Shown here piece after piece: positions 1 to 13,726 of a stretch of 64,000 nt of DNA (the first letter of the stretch is position 1; every line of letters starts with the position of its first letter). The position numbers and the translations under genes are program-made. This DNA is from an uncultured Pelagibacteraceae bacterium. Lineage in GTDB: Bacteria > Pseudomonadota > Alphaproteobacteria > Pelagibacterales > Pelagibacteraceae. The notes under the pieces were generated by a model. The model was not told the origin of the DNA, did no database searches, and saw only the letters and a program-made list of their open reading frames with translations. The stretch is from assembly GCA_902557775.1 (NCBI GenBank), contig CACEBD010000001.1, positions 186,001 through 250,000 on the forward strand. Reading direction: 5' to 3'.

Positions 1-826
1 CTCACCTAATTTTGAATTAAAATACGACCTAACAGAAAAGGAAATTACGAAAAGATTATATAGTCTCATTAGATATAGCGATCCAAACAAAAATCTAAAA
101 ACTCTTTTTGTTTGGCCAGAGGGGGTTTTTAGTGGTTATAGCTATCGTGAAATATCAGAATTAAAAAAAATATTTCAAAAAAACTTCAGTAAACAACATT
201 ACATTTTATTTGGAATTAATAAGATTAATGAAGAAGGAAATAATTATTATAATAGTTTAGTAATTGTTAATAATAACATGGAAATTATTCAGGAATATAA
301 AAAACTAAAACTTGTTCCGTTTGGGGAATTTTTACCATTTGAGTCATTATTGGAAAAATTTGGTATCAAAAAAATTACAGAAGGTTACGGCTCTTTTTCA
401 AAAGGAAATGAACAAAAAAATCTAAAATTTGAAAAATTAAACATTCTACCTTTAATTTGTTATGAAATTATTTTTCCAGAACTAATTCAATCATCAAATC
501 AAAATACAAATCTGATTATAAATATTTCAGAAGACGGGTGGTTTGGAAAATCTATTGGTCCCTATCAACATTTTTCCAAGGGGATATTTAGAGCTATTGA
601 ACAAGATACATTTCTGATTAGATCAGCCAATAAAGGGATAAGTGCAATTATTAACAATAAAGGAGAGATTGTAAAAAAATTATTACCTAGTGAGTCTGGG
701 AATATTGAACTAGATGTTCCATTAACAAAAAATGATAGCAAAAATAAAAATGATTTAATATTTTTTATTCTTCTATTTACATATGTTTTAATCTTTTATA
801 TTTACAGAGATAAATATGAAAAGTAA
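1..826 (+). CDS. lnt: Apolipoprotein N-acyltransferase, C-terminal part (gene begins upstream of window)
   Basis: Frame 2 is open from base 2 to the stop at 826. It contains [16 protein letters not shown] and [10 protein letters not shown] nitrilase-fold motifs typical of Lnt. The listed ORF start at 278 is internal. Confidence 0.9.
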   Translation, partial: SPNFELKYDLTEKEITKRLYSLIRYSDPNKNLKTLFVWPEGVFSGYSYREISELKKIFQKNFSKQHYILFGINKINEEGNNYYNSLVIVNNNMEIIQEYKKLKLVPFGEFLPFESLLEKFGIKKITEGYGSFSKGNEQKNLKFEKLNILPLICYEIIFPELIQSSNQNTNLIINISEDGWFGKSIGPYQHFSKGIFRAIEQDTFLIRSANKGISAIINNKGEIVKKLLPSESGNIELDVPLTKNDSKNKNDLIFFILLFTYVLIFYIYRDKYEK

Positions 827-1979
827 CAATTATCATTTTACTAGCGAATCTGTTTCCGAAGGCCATCCTGATAAAGTTTGCGATAGAATATCCGATATGG
901 TTGTTGACTCATATCTATCAAAAGATCCTGTTTCAAGAGTGGCTTGTGAAACATTGACTACAACAAATAAAGTAGTGTTAGCTGGTGAAACTCGTGGACC
1001 AAAAATTGATAAGGACGAACTAATTAGTAAAGTAAGAAATTGTATTAAAGATATTGGATATGATCAAAAAGGTTTTAGTTGGAAATCTGCAAACATAGAA
1101 ACATTTTTGCATGAACAATCTTCAGATATTGCAATGGGAGTTGACTCAAAAGATAACAAAGACGAAGGAGCTGGAGACCAAGGTATTATGTTTGGTTATG
1201 CATGTAAGGAAACCGAAGATCTTATGCCTGCGCCTATTTATTATTCACATAAAATTCTTAGACAGATGGCCGAAGATAGAAAGATTGGAAGCTTAAAGGG
1301 TATTGAGCCAGATTCTAAAAGTCAAGTAACCATGTTATACGAAGAGGAAAAACCAATTAAGGTCACTTCAGTTGTTATTTCTACTCAACACTCAAAAGAT
1401 TTAAATCAGGATCAGGTGAGAGATCTAATTATACCTTACATAAAGAAATCTATACCTTCAAATTATCTTGAAGAGCTTAAAGATGAAGAAATATATATAA
1501 ATCCTACTGGTCAATTTATCATTGGCGGTCCAGACGGTGATACTGGTTTGACTGGTAGAAAAATTATTGTTGATACCTATGGTGGAGCGGCACCACACGG
1601 AGGTGGCGCATTCTCAGGAAAGGACCCGACAAAAGTTGATAGATCAGCAGCCTATGCCTCAAGATATCTAGCAAAAAATATAGTTTCGTCAGGTATTTCA
1701 GACAAATGTTTAATTCAACTAGCTTATGCCATCGGTGTTTCTAAACCTCTTTCTGTATTTATCAAATTAGCGAATGGAGATGAGACAAAAATAGAAACAG
1801 TTAAAAAAATTATTGACCAGAACTTTGATCTTTCACCTAGAGGAATAAGAGAAATGTTAAAACTCAATAGACCAATATATGAAGTTACATCTGCTTATGG
1901 GCACTTTGGTAGAAAACCTACTGATAAAGGTGAATTTTCATGGGAAAAAACAGATAAAGTAGATTTATTTAAACGGTGA
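816..1979 (+). CDS. metK: S-adenosylmethionine synthase
   Basis: [32 protein letters not shown] and [25 protein letters not shown] motifs; overlaps the lnt end. Confidence 0.98.
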   Translation: MKSNNYHFTSESVSEGHPDKVCDRISDMVVDSYLSKDPVSRVACETLTTTNKVVLAGETRGPKIDKDELISKVRNCIKDIGYDQKGFSWKSANIETFLHEQSSDIAMGVDSKDNKDEGAGDQGIMFGYACKETEDLMPAPIYYSHKILRQMAEDRKIGSLKGIEPDSKSQVTMLYEEEKPIKVTSVVISTQHSKDLNQDQVRDLIIPYIKKSIPSNYLEELKDEEIYINPTGQFIIGGPDGDTGLTGRKIIVDTYGGAAPHGGGAFSGKDPTKVDRSAAYASRYLAKNIVSSGISDKCLIQLAYAIGVSKPLSVFIKLANGDETKIETVKKIIDQNFDLSPRGIREMLKLNRPIYEVTSAYGHFGRKPTDKGEFSWEKTDKVDLFKR

Positions 1980-2000
1980 TCTTGAAAAAACCTTAATTTT

Positions 2001-2064
2001 CTCCTAAATATAGGTTAAATTGTTAAAATTTCAAAATGGGCACTAGCCCATTTTTTTTTAGGAG
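2001..2064 (+). promoter_or_regulatory. Candidate nusA leader element: CTCCTAAA (2001-2008) is perfectly complementary to TTTAGGAG (2057-2064), which contains the nusA SD, and encloses an intrinsic terminator hairpin
   Basis: Read directly from the sequence: 8-bp complementarity between an upstream CTCCTAAA and the SD region. Confidence 0.5.
2033..2059 (+). terminator. Rho-independent terminator hairpin between metK and nusA
   Basis: AAAATGGGC-ACTA-GCCCATTTT, perfect 9-bp stem with 4-nt loop and continuing T-run. Confidence 0.85.
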
Positions 2065-2072
2065 CAATAAAA

Positions 2073-3623
2073 ATGCTAAATAGAGGATTAGACAAATTAG
2101 AACTTTTAAGAATAGTTGAAGCTGTAGCTAACGAGAAATCAATAGATAAAGAGTTAGTAATTGGTTCAATGGAAAGTGCAATACAAAAAGCAGCATTAAC
2201 TAAATTTGGAAACGATAATAATATTGAAGTTATTATAGATAGAGAAAGCGGAGATATAAAAATTCAGAAAGTTCTAGAAATAGTAGAGAAGGTAGAGGAC
2301 TCGTCACGAGAAATCACTTTAGATGATGCAAAAAAAATTAAATTAGAAAATAAAGATTTAAAACTAGGAGAGAAAATCTACGAAGAACTTCCCCAAGTAG
2401 ATTTCGGAAGGATTGCAGCGCAAAGCGCTAAACAGGTCATTAGCAGTAGAGTAAGAGAAGCAGAAAAAAACAGGCAATATGAAGAGTTTATTGATAAACA
2501 AGGTCAAATTTTGAGCGGGATAATCAAAAGGCTGGAATATGGAAACGTAATTATTGATTTAGGCAAAGCTGAAGGAGTTATCAAAAAAGACGAGCTAATT
2601 CCGAGAGAAATTTTAAAAACTGGAGATAGAGTTAAAGCATATTGCTACGAAGTAAAGAAGGAACTAAAAGGGCATCAAATATTTTTATCCCGAGCACATC
2701 CTCAATTTTTAGCAAAATTATTTTTCCAAGAAGTGCCAGAGATTTATGAAGGAACCATAGAAATAAGATCAGTTGCAAGAGACCCAGGCAGTAGGGCTAA
2801 AATTTGTGTTCACTCGAAAGACTCCTCTATTGATCCAGTTGGAGCATGTGTTGGTATGAGAGGTAGCAGAGTTCAAACAATTGTTAACGAATTACATGGT
2901 GAAAAAATTGATATCATAAAATGGACTGAGGATCTTCCAACTCTAATATCGGAGTCTTTATCTCCAGCGGAAATTCAAAGAGTTTTAATTGATCAAGATA
3001 ATAAAAGAATTGATATAATTCTTTCTGAAGAAAATTTAAGTAAAGCTATTGGAAGGCGCGGTCAAAATGTAAGGTTAGCTTCAAAACTTACAAATTATGA
3101 AATTGATATTTTAACAGACAAAGAAGACTCTGAGAGAAGACAGGCGGAATTTAAAGAAAGAACTGAAACATTAATCAAAAATCTTGAAGTAGACGAAACT
3201 TTAGGCCAGCTATTGGTTTCTGAAGGATTTACATCTATAGATGAAATAGCACAAGCATCACCAGAGGACATTTCTAAAATAGAGGCTATAGACGAGGAAA
3301 CATCAAAAGAATTGATTAACAGATCAAAAGAAACACTTGTAAAGGAGAAAGAAGCTATCTCTAAAAAGTTGAGAGACCTTGGAGTAGATGAAAGGTTAAT
3401 TAATCTTCAAGGCATGACACAAGGAATGCTAGTAATTTTAGGACAAAAAAATATAAAAAAACTATCTGACTTTGCAGATTTATCTTCTGATGAGTTAATT
3501 GGTGGATTTGATGAAATCAAAGGAAAAAAAATTAGAATAGAAGGCTATCTTGAGGAATTCTCTCTTTCTAGAAAAGAGGCTGACAATTTGATTATGGCGG
3601 CTAGAGAAATAATTTATAAATGA
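2073..3623 (+). CDS. nusA: Transcription termination/antitermination factor NusA
   Basis: S1/KH motifs (DPVGACVGMRGSRVQTIVNELHGEKIDI; AIGRRGQNVRLASKLT); SD AGGAG at 2060-2064. Confidence 0.97.
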   Translation: MLNRGLDKLELLRIVEAVANEKSIDKELVIGSMESAIQKAALTKFGNDNNIEVIIDRESGDIKIQKVLEIVEKVEDSSREITLDDAKKIKLENKDLKLGEKIYEELPQVDFGRIAAQSAKQVISSRVREAEKNRQYEEFIDKQGQILSGIIKRLEYGNVIIDLGKAEGVIKKDELIPREILKTGDRVKAYCYEVKKELKGHQIFLSRAHPQFLAKLFFQEVPEIYEGTIEIRSVARDPGSRAKICVHSKDSSIDPVGACVGMRGSRVQTIVNELHGEKIDIIKWTEDLPTLISESLSPAEIQRVLIDQDNKRIDIILSEENLSKAIGRRGQNVRLASKLTNYEIDILTDKEDSERRQAEFKERTETLIKNLEVDETLGQLLVSEGFTSIDEIAQASPEDISKIEAIDEETSKELINRSKETLVKEKEAISKKLRDLGVDERLINLQGMTQGMLVILGQKNIKKLSDFADLSSDELIGGFDEIKGKKIRIEGYLEEFSLSRKEADNLIMAAREIIYK

Positions 3624-3627
3624 TATC

Positions 3628-5811
3628 ATGGAAAAAGATAAAAAAAAGACTTTAACAATATCTAGTGACTTAAAAAAAAAGATAAATACAACTTTTATTT
3701 CACCAAGCAATAAAAAATCTTTTTCAGTAGAGAAAAAAAAACCGATAAGATCTAATAAGAGTTTTAAGAGAAATAGTCAAAATTTGACTCAAAATGTTGG
3801 TCAAAATATTCAAAAAAAGAACTTCACTAGAAAATTTGCTGAGCAGCAAGCAACTAAAGATTTTATTAATAAGGACAATAAACCAGCGGGTAAAAGTAAA
3901 TTAAAGCTAAAAGGACCAATTGATAAAAGAGATTTTAAACTTACGGTTTCAAGAGCGTTAAATGTAGAGGAAATTGAGATAAAACAAAGAAGTCTAGCAT
4001 CAGTTAAACGGGCTCGATTAAAAGAGAAAAAAAATAAACCCGACACTGATGAAAAAAAAGAATTTAAAAAGGTAATTAGAGACGTAAAAATACCAAATCA
4101 AATAACCATTCAAGAGCTTTCAAATAGAATGGCAGAAAAGTCTAATGAAATTATTAAGTTTTTGTTTAATATGAAAGTGGTTGCAACTATTAATCACAAT
4201 ATAGATAAAGATACTGCAGAATATATCGTCAAAGAGTTTGGACATAATCCTATAATTGAGGAAGCACCATCAATTAAAACAAAAAAAGTTAAGGGAAAAT
4301 TAGAAGGTGAAATCAAACAAAGACCGCCGGTGGTTACAATAATGGGTCACGTGGATCATGGTAAAACTTCTTTACTGGACGCGTTAAGACAATCAAATGT
4401 TGTATCAGGTGAATTCGGTGGTATTACCCAACATATTGGAGCCTATCAAGTTAAAAATGATAATAATCAATTAATTACTTTTATAGATACCCCAGGACAT
4501 GCTGCGTTCACTGAAATGAGAGCCAGAGGATCTAAAATTACTGATATCGTCGTACTAGTAGTTGCCGCTGATGATGGCATTAAACCACAAACAGTTGAAG
4601 CTATAAAACATGCAAAGGCAGCCAAAGTACCTATAATAGTTGCTATCAATAAATGTGATCTGCCAGAAAAAAATATAAGTAAGATTAAAAATGAAATGAT
4701 GCAGTATGAATTAATTGCTGAGGATTTAAGCGGAGATACCCTTTTTGTAGAGGTCTCGGCTTTAAAAAAGATTAATCTTGATAAATTAAAGGAAAGTATT
4801 TTGCTTCAATCAGAAATATTAGACTTAAAAGCTTCATATTCAGATCAAGCGAGAGGAATAGTAATAGAGTCTAAAATTGATAAAGGGAAAGGGCCTGTCT
4901 CAACCATTTTAATAAGCAATGGTAAATTAAATAAAGGTGACTATTTTATTTGCGGCGATACCTGGGGAAAAATTAGAGCAATGATTAATTATGACGGTGA
5001 AATGATAAATGAAGCGTTTCCCTCAATGCCTGTTGAGATACTAGGAATGAATGGTTCAGCTTTTGCTGGAGCTGAATTTTTAGTTACCAAGTCTGAGGAA
5101 GAAGCAAAAAATATGGCTGAATTTGCGAAAAACAACTCTTCCAAAAATAAAATTTTAGCTAAAGATAAAACTACTTTATTTGAAAATACAAAATCCAAGG
5201 AAGAATTGAACATAATATTGAAATCTGATGTACAAGGATCAAGCGAGGCATTGAAAACGGCCATTAATAAAATTTCACATAATGAGGTAGAGCCGAATAT
5301 TATATTGTCTGATATTGGAATGATAAATGAAACTGACGTCTCTCTTGCAAAGGCATCTAATGCAATTCTTGTTGGCTTTAATGTTAAACCTAACAGAGAG
5401 GCAAAAAAATTAGCCGAAGATCAAAAAATAGATATTAAATTTTTCAATATAATATATGAGGCTCTTGATTATATAGAAAAATCTTTGTCTGGATTATTAG
5501 AACCAGATATTAAAGAAATTGTTTTAGGAAGTGCAGAAATCCAAAAAATTTTTAAAGTTTCCAATGCTGGAAAAATTGCGGGGTCTAAAGTATTGAGTGG
5601 AGAAATAAAGAGCAAATCTAAAGCTAGAATAATAAGAGACGGTACAGTTGTTTTCAGTGGAGAAATAATGTCAATTTTTAGGGAAAAAAATCAGGTTAAA
5701 GAAGTCGGAGCAGGTTTAGAATGCGGAATAAGTATTAAAGATTTCATAGACTTTAAAGAAAAGGATGTAATCGAGTCATATCAATCAGAAGAAATCAGGA
5801 GATCAATTTGA
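3628..5811 (+). CDS. infB: Translation initiation factor IF-2
   Basis: GTPase motifs GHVDHGKTSLLD, DTPGHAAFTEMRARG, NKCD; Lys-rich N-terminus. Confidence 0.98.
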   Translation: MEKDKKKTLTISSDLKKKINTTFISPSNKKSFSVEKKKPIRSNKSFKRNSQNLTQNVGQNIQKKNFTRKFAEQQATKDFINKDNKPAGKSKLKLKGPIDKRDFKLTVSRALNVEEIEIKQRSLASVKRARLKEKKNKPDTDEKKEFKKVIRDVKIPNQITIQELSNRMAEKSNEIIKFLFNMKVVATINHNIDKDTAEYIVKEFGHNPIIEEAPSIKTKKVKGKLEGEIKQRPPVVTIMGHVDHGKTSLLDALRQSNVVSGEFGGITQHIGAYQVKNDNNQLITFIDTPGHAAFTEMRARGSKITDIVVLVVAADDGIKPQTVEAIKHAKAAKVPIIVAINKCDLPEKNISKIKNEMMQYELIAEDLSGDTLFVEVSALKKINLDKLKESILLQSEILDLKASYSDQARGIVIESKIDKGKGPVSTILISNGKLNKGDYFICGDTWGKIRAMINYDGEMINEAFPSMPVEILGMNGSAFAGAEFLVTKSEEEAKNMAEFAKNNSSKNKILAKDKTTLFENTKSKEELNIILKSDVQGSSEALKTAINKISHNEVEPNIILSDIGMINETDVSLAKASNAILVGFNVKPNREAKKLAEDQKIDIKFFNIIYEALDYIEKSLSGLLEPDIKEIVLGSAEIQKIFKVSNAGKIAGSKVLSGEIKSKSKARIIRDGTVVFSGEIMSIFREKNQVKEVGAGLECGISIKDFIDFKEKDVIESYQSEEIRRSI

Positions 5812-6206
5812 AAAATCACATTTCACAAAGGGCATTTAGTCAACGACAATTAAGAGTTGGTGAACTTGTGAAACAAAACTTAGGAGAACTTTTTATTAGA
5901 AATGAAGCGAAAATCCCATCAATTAATTCCAAATTAGTTACAGTGACAGAGGTAAGAATGACACCTGACCTCAAAACTGCCAGGGTTTACGTAATACCAC
6001 TAGGCGGTATAGATACAAAAGAAACAGTTAAAATCTTGACGGAATTCTCTCATCTTGTTAGAAAGGCGCTGTCAAAAAGGCTAGATATTAAGTTTCTTCC
6101 TAAGCTCACTTTTATAGAAGATAACTCTTTTGAATATGCTGAAAAGATAGAAAAGATAATAAGAAAAAATAAAGATAATGACAAAGAAAAAAAAAGATAC
6201 AATTAA
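5808..6206 (+). CDS. rbfA: Ribosome-binding factor A
   Basis: RVGELVKQNLGELF...TVTEVRMTPDLKTARVYV; position after infB. Confidence 0.93.
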   Translation: MKNHISQRAFSQRQLRVGELVKQNLGELFIRNEAKIPSINSKLVTVTEVRMTPDLKTARVYVIPLGGIDTKETVKILTEFSHLVRKALSKRLDIKFLPKLTFIEDNSFEYAEKIEKIIRKNKDNDKEKKRYN

Positions 6207-6438
6207 ATCATTAGCAATTCACAATAAAGATGTAGGTTCAGCCGAAATACAAATTGGATTACTCACTGATAAAATAACAAAATTATCTGAACATTTCAAA
6301 AAATTTAAAAAAGATAAGCATTCTACGTTAGGTTTAGCAAAGTCAGTAAACAAGAGAAAAAAACTTCTTGCTTATCTTAAAAAGAGAAATAATGAATCTT
6401 ATAACAAGGTTATTAAACAACTCAATTTAAGGAAATAA
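6178..6438 (+). CDS. rpsO: 30S ribosomal protein S15
   Basis: [24 protein letters not shown]...KDKHSTLGL...[10 protein letters not shown]; followed by pnp. Confidence 0.96.
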   Translation: MTKKKKDTIKSLAIHNKDVGSAEIQIGLLTDKITKLSEHFKKFKKDKHSTLGLAKSVNKRKKLLAYLKKRNNESYNKVIKQLNLRK

Positions 6439-8510
6439 TGTTTAAAATATTTAAAGAAGAATTAGAAATAAATGGAAAGAAATTAACTTTAGAAACAGGT
6501 AAATTCGCTCGTCAGGCAGATGGAGCTATAATAGCTACATTGGGAGAAACAGTAGTAATAGCAACAGCAGTTGGGGCTAAAAAAGTTGCAGAAGGTCAAG
6601 ATTATTTTCCTTTATCAGTAAACTATCAAGAAAAGTATTATGCAGCGGGAAAAATACCTGGAGGTTATTTTAAAAGGGAAGCAAGACCTACAGAGGCTGA
6701 AACATTAATATCCAGGTTAATAGATAGACCTATCAGACCTTTATTTCCATCTGGTTTTATGAATGAGGTTCAAGTACTTCCTACAGTATTATCTTACGAT
6801 AATGAAAATCAACCAGACATTTTATCAATAATTGCCTCTTCCGCGGCTCTGGCAATATCTGGGTTACCGTTTTTAGGACCTATTGCAGCTAGTAGAGTTG
6901 GTTACAAAAACGGAGAGTTTTTATTAAATCCTTCAGTTGAGGAGTTAAAAGTTTCGGAATTAGATCTTGTAGTCGCCGGAACTAAAGACGCAGTGTTAAT
7001 GGTTGAGTCAGAAACATCAGGACTTTCTGAAAAAGTTATGCTGGATGCAGTAAAATTTGGTCACGAAAAATTTGTACCAGTAATTGATGCAATTGAAAAA
7101 TTAGTTAAAAAAGCTGGTAAACCTAAATGGGAAGTTGAAGAATTAGACCACTCCGAAATTAAAAAAAAGATTGCTGTAAAATTTGAAAGTCTTTTAAGAA
7201 GCGCTTTTAAAGAAATAGATAAGAAAAAAAGATCTTCATCTATTTCTGAAATTGAGAGTCAATGTAAAGAAATGTTTGCAGAGGATGAATCGGTATCAGA
7301 AAATCAAGTAATGAGTCAGCTAAAATCTCTAGAAAAAGATATTGTAAGAACTGCAATTCTCAAAGAAAAAAAAAGGATAGATGGCAGAGGTTTAGCCGAT
7401 GTAAGACAGATTAAATGCGAGGTTGGTGTTTTACCGAGGACTCATGGATCTGCTCTTTTTACTAGGGGAGAAACACAGGCTCTGGTAGTTACTACACTTG
7501 GAATGACTGATGATGAGCAAAGACTAGAAAGTCTTGAGGGTATGCAAAGATCAAACTTTATGTTGCACTATAATTTTCCTCCATTTTCAGTTGGAGAATG
7601 TGGCAGGATAGGTACTGGTAGACGAGAAATTGGACACGGAAAACTTGCCTGGAGAGCGATAAACTCATCCTTGCCATCTAAAGAAAATTTTCCCTATACT
7701 TTAAGAGTAGTTTCGGAAATAACAGAGTCTAATGGATCTTCATCTATGGCAACAGTTTGTGGAACTTCATTATCATTAATGGATGCAGGCGTTCCGATAA
7801 AAGAACCAGTTGCTGGAATTGCAATGGGATTAATCAAAGAAGGCAAAGATTTTTCTGTACTATCAGATATTCTAGGAGATGAAGATCACTTAGGAGATAT
7901 GGATTTTAAAGTAGCTGGAACAAAAAATGGCATTACTTCACTCCAGATGGATATTAAAATAACAGGAATTACATTTGAAATAATGGAAAAAGCTTTAGAT
8001 CAAGCTAAGACAGGAAGAGACCATATTTTAGGTGAAATGAACAAAGCTATTAAAACTTCAAGAAAAGAGTTTTCAAAACACACTCCAAAAATGGAAACAA
8101 TTAAAGTTGATAAAAAAGATATAGCTACAGTAATCGGCAAAGGTGGAGCAACAATTAGAGAAATTGTTGAGACATCGGGAGCTAAAGTTGATGTTAAAGA
8201 TACAGGGGAAGTAACTGTAGCTGCTCCAGATGAAGCTTCAAGAAACAAAGCCATCGATTTCATTAAAAATTTAATTGCTAAACCAGAAATGGGTAAAATT
8301 TATAAAGGTAAAGTTGTAAAAATTATGGAATTTGGTGCTTTTGTTAATTTTTTAGGAAAACAAGATGGACTTGTACACATATCTGAATTAGCTGACAAAC
8401 GTGTAGCAAAAGTTGGTGATGTAGTAAAAGAAGGTGATGAAGTTTCAGTTAAAGTTGTAGGATTTGATAGAGGAAAGGTAAAACTTTCAATGAAACAAGC
8501 TTCTGCTTAA
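6438..8510 (+). CDS. pnp: Polyribonucleotide nucleotidyltransferase (PNPase)
   Basis: Two RNase PH domains, KH ([12 protein letters not shown]) and S1 domains. Confidence 0.98.
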   Translation: MFKIFKEELEINGKKLTLETGKFARQADGAIIATLGETVVIATAVGAKKVAEGQDYFPLSVNYQEKYYAAGKIPGGYFKREARPTEAETLISRLIDRPIRPLFPSGFMNEVQVLPTVLSYDNENQPDILSIIASSAALAISGLPFLGPIAASRVGYKNGEFLLNPSVEELKVSELDLVVAGTKDAVLMVESETSGLSEKVMLDAVKFGHEKFVPVIDAIEKLVKKAGKPKWEVEELDHSEIKKKIAVKFESLLRSAFKEIDKKKRSSSISEIESQCKEMFAEDESVSENQVMSQLKSLEKDIVRTAILKEKKRIDGRGLADVRQIKCEVGVLPRTHGSALFTRGETQALVVTTLGMTDDEQRLESLEGMQRSNFMLHYNFPPFSVGECGRIGTGRREIGHGKLAWRAINSSLPSKENFPYTLRVVSEITESNGSSSMATVCGTSLSLMDAGVPIKEPVAGIAMGLIKEGKDFSVLSDILGDEDHLGDMDFKVAGTKNGITSLQMDIKITGITFEIMEKALDQAKTGRDHILGEMNKAIKTSRKEFSKHTPKMETIKVDKKDIATVIGKGGATIREIVETSGAKVDVKDTGEVTVAAPDEASRNKAIDFIKNLIAKPEMGKIYKGKVVKIMEFGAFVNFLGKQDGLVHISELADKRVAKVGDVVKEGDEVSVKVVGFDRGKVKLSMKQASA

Positions 8511-9292
8511 GTCATATTTTTGGGATCTGGCATACCCACTTTGTTATAACCAGCATCTACATAATGAATTTCGCCGGTAACCCCTGCAGCTAAACTACTG
8601 AGTAAATATAAAGCAGAATTTCCAACATCATGAATATCAACATTTCTTTTCAAAAAAGAGTGATCTTCATTCCACTTGTATAAGAACTTTGCATCTCCAA
8701 TTGCTGAAGCAGCCAAAGTTTTAATTGGACCTGCGCTAATAGCATTCACTCTTAATTTTTTTGATCCAAGATCCCTTGCTAAATATTTTACACTTGCCTC
8801 TAAAGCAGATTTACAAACTCCCATTACATTATAATTAGGAATAGCTTTTGTAGACTCATAAGTGAGAGTGAGCAAACTTCCTCCTTCTCTCATTATCTTA
8901 GAAGCCTCCTTAGATACTTCGGTAAAAGAAAAGCATGAGATAAGCATACTTCTAAGAAAATTTTCCCTCGTTGTGTTTAAATACTCTCCAGATAATTCCG
9001 ATTTATCTGAAAATGCAACCGCATGAACCACAAAATCTATTTCACCCCATTTAGATTTGACATCATCAAAAAGTTTTATAACCTCCTCTTTTTTTTCAAC
9101 ATCACAGCTAAAAGTGATTTTTGAATTTAGCTTCTCAGCAAGAGGTATTACTCTTTTTTTCAAAGCATCACCTAAATAAGTAAATGCTAATTCTGCCCCA
9201 GCTTCTGCAAGTTTTTGGGATATTCCCCAAGCTATAGAGCGTTCATTAGCAACACCCATTATAAGACCTTTTTTTCCTTTCATTAAACTCAT
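8507..9292 (-). CDS. fabI: Enoyl-[ACP] reductase (NADH)
   Basis: [40 protein letters not shown] fold of FabI type. Confidence 0.95.
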   Translation of the reverse strand: MSLMKGKKGLIMGVANERSIAWGISQKLAEAGAELAFTYLGDALKKRVIPLAEKLNSKITFSCDVEKKEEVIKLFDDVKSKWGEIDFVVHAVAFSDKSELSGEYLNTTRENFLRSMLISCFSFTEVSKEASKIMREGGSLLTLTYESTKAIPNYNVMGVCKSALEASVKYLARDLGSKKLRVNAISAGPIKTLAASAIGDAKFLYKWNEDHSFLKRNVDIHDVGNSALYLLSSLAAGVTGEIHYVDAGYNKVGMPDPKNMT

Positions 9293-10506
9293 TATTTTAC
9301 CTTTTCAAAAACTAAAGTAGCATTAGTTCCTCCAAAACCAAAGCTATTTGACATTACAGAATTTAAATTCACTTCTTTTTCAACTTTAGTAACGATTGGA
9401 AATTTTTTTGCTTCTTCGTCCATATCATTTATATTGGCAGAAGCAGCTATAAAATTATTTTTCATCATTATTAAACTGTAAATAGCTTCGTGAACTGAAG
9501 TAGCTCCAAGTGAGTGACCCGCAAGAGATTTAGTTGAGCTTATTTTTGGTTTGTATTCATTAAATACTTCTCCTACTGCTTTTAATTCAGTAATGTCTCC
9601 AACAGGCGTTGATGTCCCATGAGTATTAATGTAATCAATTTTATTTTTTGTTGTGCTTAAAGCCATTTTCATACATCGGACCGCTCCCTCTCCTGATGGA
9701 GCAACCATATCATAACCATCTGATGTTGCACCATAGCCTGTTAATTCTGCATAAATTTTTGCACCTCTTGATTTAGCATGTTCATATTCCTCTAAAACTA
9801 AAACACCACCACCGCCAGCGATAACAAATCCATCTCGAGTTTTATCATAAGGCCTTGATGCTTTTTCAGGGGTATCATTATATTTTGAAGATAAGGCTGT
9901 CATTGCATCAAACATCGCAGTCATTGCAAAATGAACTTCATCACTACCACCCGCAAAAATAATTTTTTGTTTTCCTAGTTGAATTAATTCCATAGCGTTA
10001 CCAATGCAATGTCCGCTAGTTGCACACGCTGAACTAATAGTGTAGTTAACTCCTTTTATTTTAAAAGGTACTGCAAGAGTTGCTGAAGCTGTACTTGACA
10101 TCGTTCGTGGAACTACAAAAGGCCCCATTCTTTTTGGACTTTTTTCTCTTGTTTTGTCAGCAGCTAAAATTACATTTTCTATTGAAGGGCCCCCTGAGCC
10201 CATGATCATTCCAGTTGAAATGTTGCTTATATTTTTTTCTTCTAATCCTGAGTCTTTAACAGCTTCATTCATTGAAATATAATTATAAGCCGAACCTGGT
10301 CCCATAAATCTTATAAATTTTCTATCGACGTGATCCTCAAGTTTAATATTCGGTTTTCCATGAACATGACTTTTCAAATTATATTCCTTGTATTCTTCAG
10401 AAAATGTAATTCCTGATTTTGCATTAAGTAGTGACTTATAAACTTCTTCTTGATTATTTCCTAAGCAAGAAACTACTCCTATACCAGTAATTACTACTCT
10501 TTTCAT
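9292..10506 (-). CDS. fabB: Beta-ketoacyl-ACP synthase I
   Basis: [59 protein letters not shown]; adjacent to fabA. Confidence 0.93.
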   Translation of the reverse strand: MKRVVITGIGVVSCLGNNQEEVYKSLLNAKSGITFSEEYKEYNLKSHVHGKPNIKLEDHVDRKFIRFMGPGSAYNYISMNEAVKDSGLEEKNISNISTGMIMGSGGPSIENVILAADKTREKSPKRMGPFVVPRTMSSTASATLAVPFKIKGVNYTISSACATSGHCIGNAMELIQLGKQKIIFAGGSDEVHFAMTAMFDAMTALSSKYNDTPEKASRPYDKTRDGFVIAGGGGVLVLEEYEHAKSRGAKIYAELTGYGATSDGYDMVAPSGEGAVRCMKMALSTTKNKIDYINTHGTSTPVGDITELKAVGEVFNEYKPKISSTKSLAGHSLGATSVHEAIYSLIMMKNNFIAASANINDMDEEAKKFPIVTKVEKEVNLNSVMSNSFGFGGTNATLVFEKVK

Positions 10507-11006
10507 GATTTGAATAATCCCACCTTTAGATTTTCTGCAGTGTAAATTATCTTACTATCTGCACTTAAAATACCATTAGCCAACCCAACAGCAGTTCCTT
10601 CTTTTTTTAAAATTCTTTTCATATTGATTTCATATGTTGCCATCTTAACATTTTTCAACACTTCGCCCGTAAATTTTACAGAATTTACTCCTAAAGCTCT
10701 ACCCTTTCCTGGCTCACCTATCCAGCCTAAATAAAATCCAACTAACTGCCACATAGCATCTAAGCCAAGACAACCCGGCATAACTGGGTCCTTCTTAAAA
10801 TGACAATCAAAAAACCATAGGTTGTCTTTAATATCAAGCTCCGCTTTAATAAAACCTTTTTTAAATTCACCTTTATCTTTTTTTATTTCTGTAATTCTAT
10901 CAAACATCAACATTGGAGGTAATGGCAGCTTAGCATTTCCCTCACCAAATAGTTTTCCTTCTCCACACGAAATTAGCTCATCGTAATTGTAACTATTTTT
11001 TTGCAT
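10503..11006 (-). CDS. fabA: 3-hydroxydecanoyl-ACP dehydratase/isomerase
   Basis: [32 protein letters not shown]. Confidence 0.96.
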   Translation of the reverse strand: MQKNSYNYDELISCGEGKLFGEGNAKLPLPPMLMFDRITEIKKDKGEFKKGFIKAELDIKDNLWFFDCHFKKDPVMPGCLGLDAMWQLVGFYLGWIGEPGKGRALGVNSVKFTGEVLKNVKMATYEINMKRILKKEGTAVGLANGILSADSKIIYTAENLKVGLFKS

Positions 11007-11057
11007 GATTTAGAATTGTTTTACTTGATTTAGCAAAAGTTTCATATATATTTCGTT

Positions 11058-11074
11058 TTTAGAATGATTATAAA
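11058..11074 (+). promoter_or_regulatory. Putative Irr/ICE-type operator in the fabA-irr divergent region
   Basis: TTTAGAATGATTATAAA, near-palindromic, one mismatch to the rhizobial ICE consensus half-site arrangement TTTAGAA-N3-TTCTAAA. Confidence 0.6.
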
Positions 11075-11098
11075 GTAGATCAAAAAACTAACTAAAAC

Positions 11099-11506
11099 GT
11101 GAAAAAAATAGACATTTTTAAAAAATTAAGATCTTCCGGGTTAAGACCGACTAAACAAAGAGTTGAAATAGCTAAATTTTTATTTGAAAGGGAAAAAACT
11201 TTCCATTTTACAGTTGAAAGTCTAAACAAACTTTTGACCAAAAAATCGGCTTCTAAAATTGCACTAGCTACAATTTATAATACCGTTCACGCATTTAAAA
11301 CTGCCGGACATTTAAGTGAAGTTGAAGTAAGAGGAAACAAAACTTATTTTGATACTAATGTTTCGAACCACCACCATTTTTATGATAGCGATACTTCAGA
11401 ATTAATAGACATCGATGCGAATGATATAATTATCCAAAAAATTCCAAAAGCACCAAATGGTAAAAAAATTAAGAATGTTGAGGTATTTATAAATTTGAAA
11501 AATTGA
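11099..11506 (+). CDS. irr: Fur-family iron/heme-responsive regulator, Irr-like (GTG start)
   Basis: LRSSGLRPTKQRVEIAKFLF, KIALATIYNTVHAFKTAGHL, NHHHFYD; ICE-like operators at its own promoter and at katG. Confidence 0.75.
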   Translation: MKKIDIFKKLRSSGLRPTKQRVEIAKFLFEREKTFHFTVESLNKLLTKKSASKIALATIYNTVHAFKTAGHLSEVEVRGNKTYFDTNVSNHHHFYDSDTSELIDIDANDIIIQKIPKAPNGKKIKNVEVFINLKN

Positions 11507-11528
11507 CAGTTTGTCGCTTGTTTTTCAC

Positions 11529-13725
<2,197 letters not shown>

Positions 13726-13726
13726 T

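Noticed and set aside
278-826. ORF-track start of lnt at 278
   Set aside because: The frame is open back to base 2 with clear Lnt sequence ([17 protein letters not shown]); 278 is an internal Met.
816-1979. SAM riboswitch upstream of metK
   Set aside because: metK starts inside the lnt coding sequence, leaving no leader for a known SAM riboswitch class.
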